Shown here one piece after another: positions 63,106 to 64,000 of a DNA stretch of 64,000 bases. The notes beneath the pieces were generated by a model. The model did no database searches, was not told the origin of the DNA, and saw only the letters and a list, made by a program, of their open reading frames with translations. A program made the position numbers and the translations under genes. Every line of letters starts with the position of its first letter. Position 1 is the stretch's first letter. The DNA lies in the NCBI GenBank assembly GCA_963205115.1, contig CAUJHV010000074.1:1-64000 (forward strand). Reading direction: 5' to 3'. This DNA is from Pseudomonadota bacterium. Lineage in GTDB: Bacteria; Pseudomonadota; Gammaproteobacteria; Burkholderiales; Burkholderiaceae_C.

Positions 63106-64000
63106 TCACTTCATGTAGTCGGAGACAACGACCCAGCGGGCATCCTTCAGCTGCGACAGGCGCGACAGGTTGCTGCCCAGGCGCTTTTGCGGGCCGAAGG
63201 TGGCTTCGGCGCTGCCGAAGATGTCCGGCGGAATGGTCATGGTGTCCATGGCCTTGATGAAGGTCTCGGTGGACAGGTTGGCACCGGCCTTGGTCGAGGC
63301 GCGGATGATCGTGTCGATCACGTTGTAGCCGTAGACGGAGAACACGGTCGGGTCTTCGTTGAACTTCGTCTTGTACTTGTTGGCCCAGAAGCTCACTTGC
63401 TGCGAAGCCGCATCCAGGTACGGATGCTGGACCGTCATCGTCGCGTACAGGCCGTCCATGGCCTTGCCGCCGAGCTTGTGGATCAGGTCGGTGTAGGCCG
63501 CGCTGCTGCCCAGGAAGGTCGGGCTGAAGCCGGTCTTGCGGCTCTCGCCAATGGCCCCGATGGTCTCGCGGATGATGGTACCCAGCACGACGAAGTCGCA
63601 GCCCGCCGACTTCATGCGGGCGACCTGGCTGGAAAAATCGGTGGCGCCGCGCTTGTAGGTGGTCTTCTCGGCCAGTTCCACCCCGATGTCCTTCAGGCCG
63701 GCCTCCGCGCCGCGCATGACTTCCAGGCCGAACTCGTCGTCCTGGTACATCGTGCAGGCCTTCTTGGCCGCCCTTTCCTTGTAGAGCTTGGGCGCCGCGG
63801 ACCTCATCTGGTCGAAATACGTGGCGGCGAAGCTGTACTTGAGCTTGTGGAAGGGCTCATACATTTCGCGCGCGGCGGTGACCGGGAAGAAGTTGATCAC
63901 GTTCTTCTCGAACTGCACCGGCATGGCGGCCATGTTCTGCGCCGTGCCGATGTGGCCGGCCATGATGAAGATCTTGTCCTGGTTGACCAGCTTCTGTGCC
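63106..64000 (-). CDS. branched-chain amino-acid-type ABC substrate-binding protein (partial)
   Basis: The gene runs off the window at 64000; the visible 298 codons are the C-terminal part of a Peripla_BP_6 protein. In-frame sequence continues upstream of the ATG at 63963 with AQKLVNQDKIFI, so that ATG is not the start. Conserved family features include KACTMYQDDEFG, VARMKSAGCDFVVLG and SVYGYNVIDTIIRA. It probably feeds an ABC importer encoded upstream, outside the window. It is a different gene from the orphan binding protein at 17367. Confidence 0.9.
   Translation of the reverse strand, partial: AQKLVNQDKIFIMAGHIGTAQNMAAMPVQFEKNVINFFPVTAAREMYEPFHKLKYSFAATYFDQMRSAAPKLYKERAAKKACTMYQDDEFGLEVMRGAEAGLKDIGVELAEKTTYKRGATDFSSQVARMKSAGCDFVVLGTIIRETIGAIGESRKTGFSPTFLGSSAAYTDLIHKLGGKAMDGLYATMTVQHPYLDAASQQVSFWANKYKTKFNEDPTVFSVYGYNVIDTIIRASTKAGANLSTETFIKAMDTMTIPPDIFGSAEATFGPQKRLGSNLSRLSQLKDARWVVVSDYMK

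Overview
The window is very GC-rich, densely packed DNA with short intergenic gaps and many 4-8 bp gene overlaps. Gene order points to a betaproteobacterium of the order Burkholderiales, probably near the Rubrivivax/Leptothrix/Ideonella group. The evidence is the trpA-accD-folC-SPOR-cvpA-purF block, a PEP-CTERM protein, and gltX followed by a tRNA cluster. The genus is an inference; no rRNA is present.

Region 1 (1-8680, + strand) is conserved housekeeping: the end of an unidentified gene, trpA, accD, a PEP-CTERM surface protein, folC, a SPOR-domain protein, cvpA, purF and gltX, then a tRNA-Ala/Glu/Asp operon with a clear promoter and terminator.

Region 2 (8711-20070, - strand) is a signalling block. 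It has a NarL-type two-component pair. It also has an apparent operon of histidine kinase, receiver-ATPase (RsbW-like), STAS antagonist, two patatin-like lipases, two 62-bp tandem repeats and a receiver-PP2C phosphatase (RsbU-like). A periplasmic amino-acid-type binding protein and a MASE2 histidine kinase lie upstream. Most junctions overlap by 4-8 nt, so partner-switching regulators and lipases are probably made together.

Region 3 (20393-38203) holds a phytanoyl-CoA dioxygenase-like gene, an alkylation-repair operon (Ada-AlkA fusion, Ogt, EamA transporter), a phosphomannomutase and WaaA. It also holds a full TetR-controlled RND efflux system (regulator, adaptor, pump, PCMT, TolC-like channel), UppP, an XPD-like helicase with an N-terminal nuclease domain, and a MaoC hydratase.

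Region 4 (38282-47453) is mixed: a PA14-like lipoprotein, a secreted rhodanese with a pseudo-receiver membrane protein, a GMC oxidoreductase, a luciferase-like monooxygenase, DsbB, a RidA-like protein and ComEC.

Region 5 (47539-57185, + strand) is a five-gene cluster of transglutaminases, ATP-grasp type 2 proteins and alpha-E proteins, a class predicted to make or modify peptides but with no established product. One of its two ATP-grasp proteins appears degenerate.

Region 6 (57237-64000, - strand) starts with a 1620-residue lipoprotein. It joins a galactose/glyoxal oxidase-type copper-radical domain, Ig/PKD modules, a beta-propeller, a di-heme cytochrome region and two carbohydrate-binding-like modules. 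A small secreted protein and the C-terminal part of a branched-chain amino-acid-type binding protein follow.

The least ordinary content is the partner-switch/patatin operon with its mini-ORF repeats, the oxidase-cytochrome lipoprotein and the amidoligase/transglutaminase cluster.
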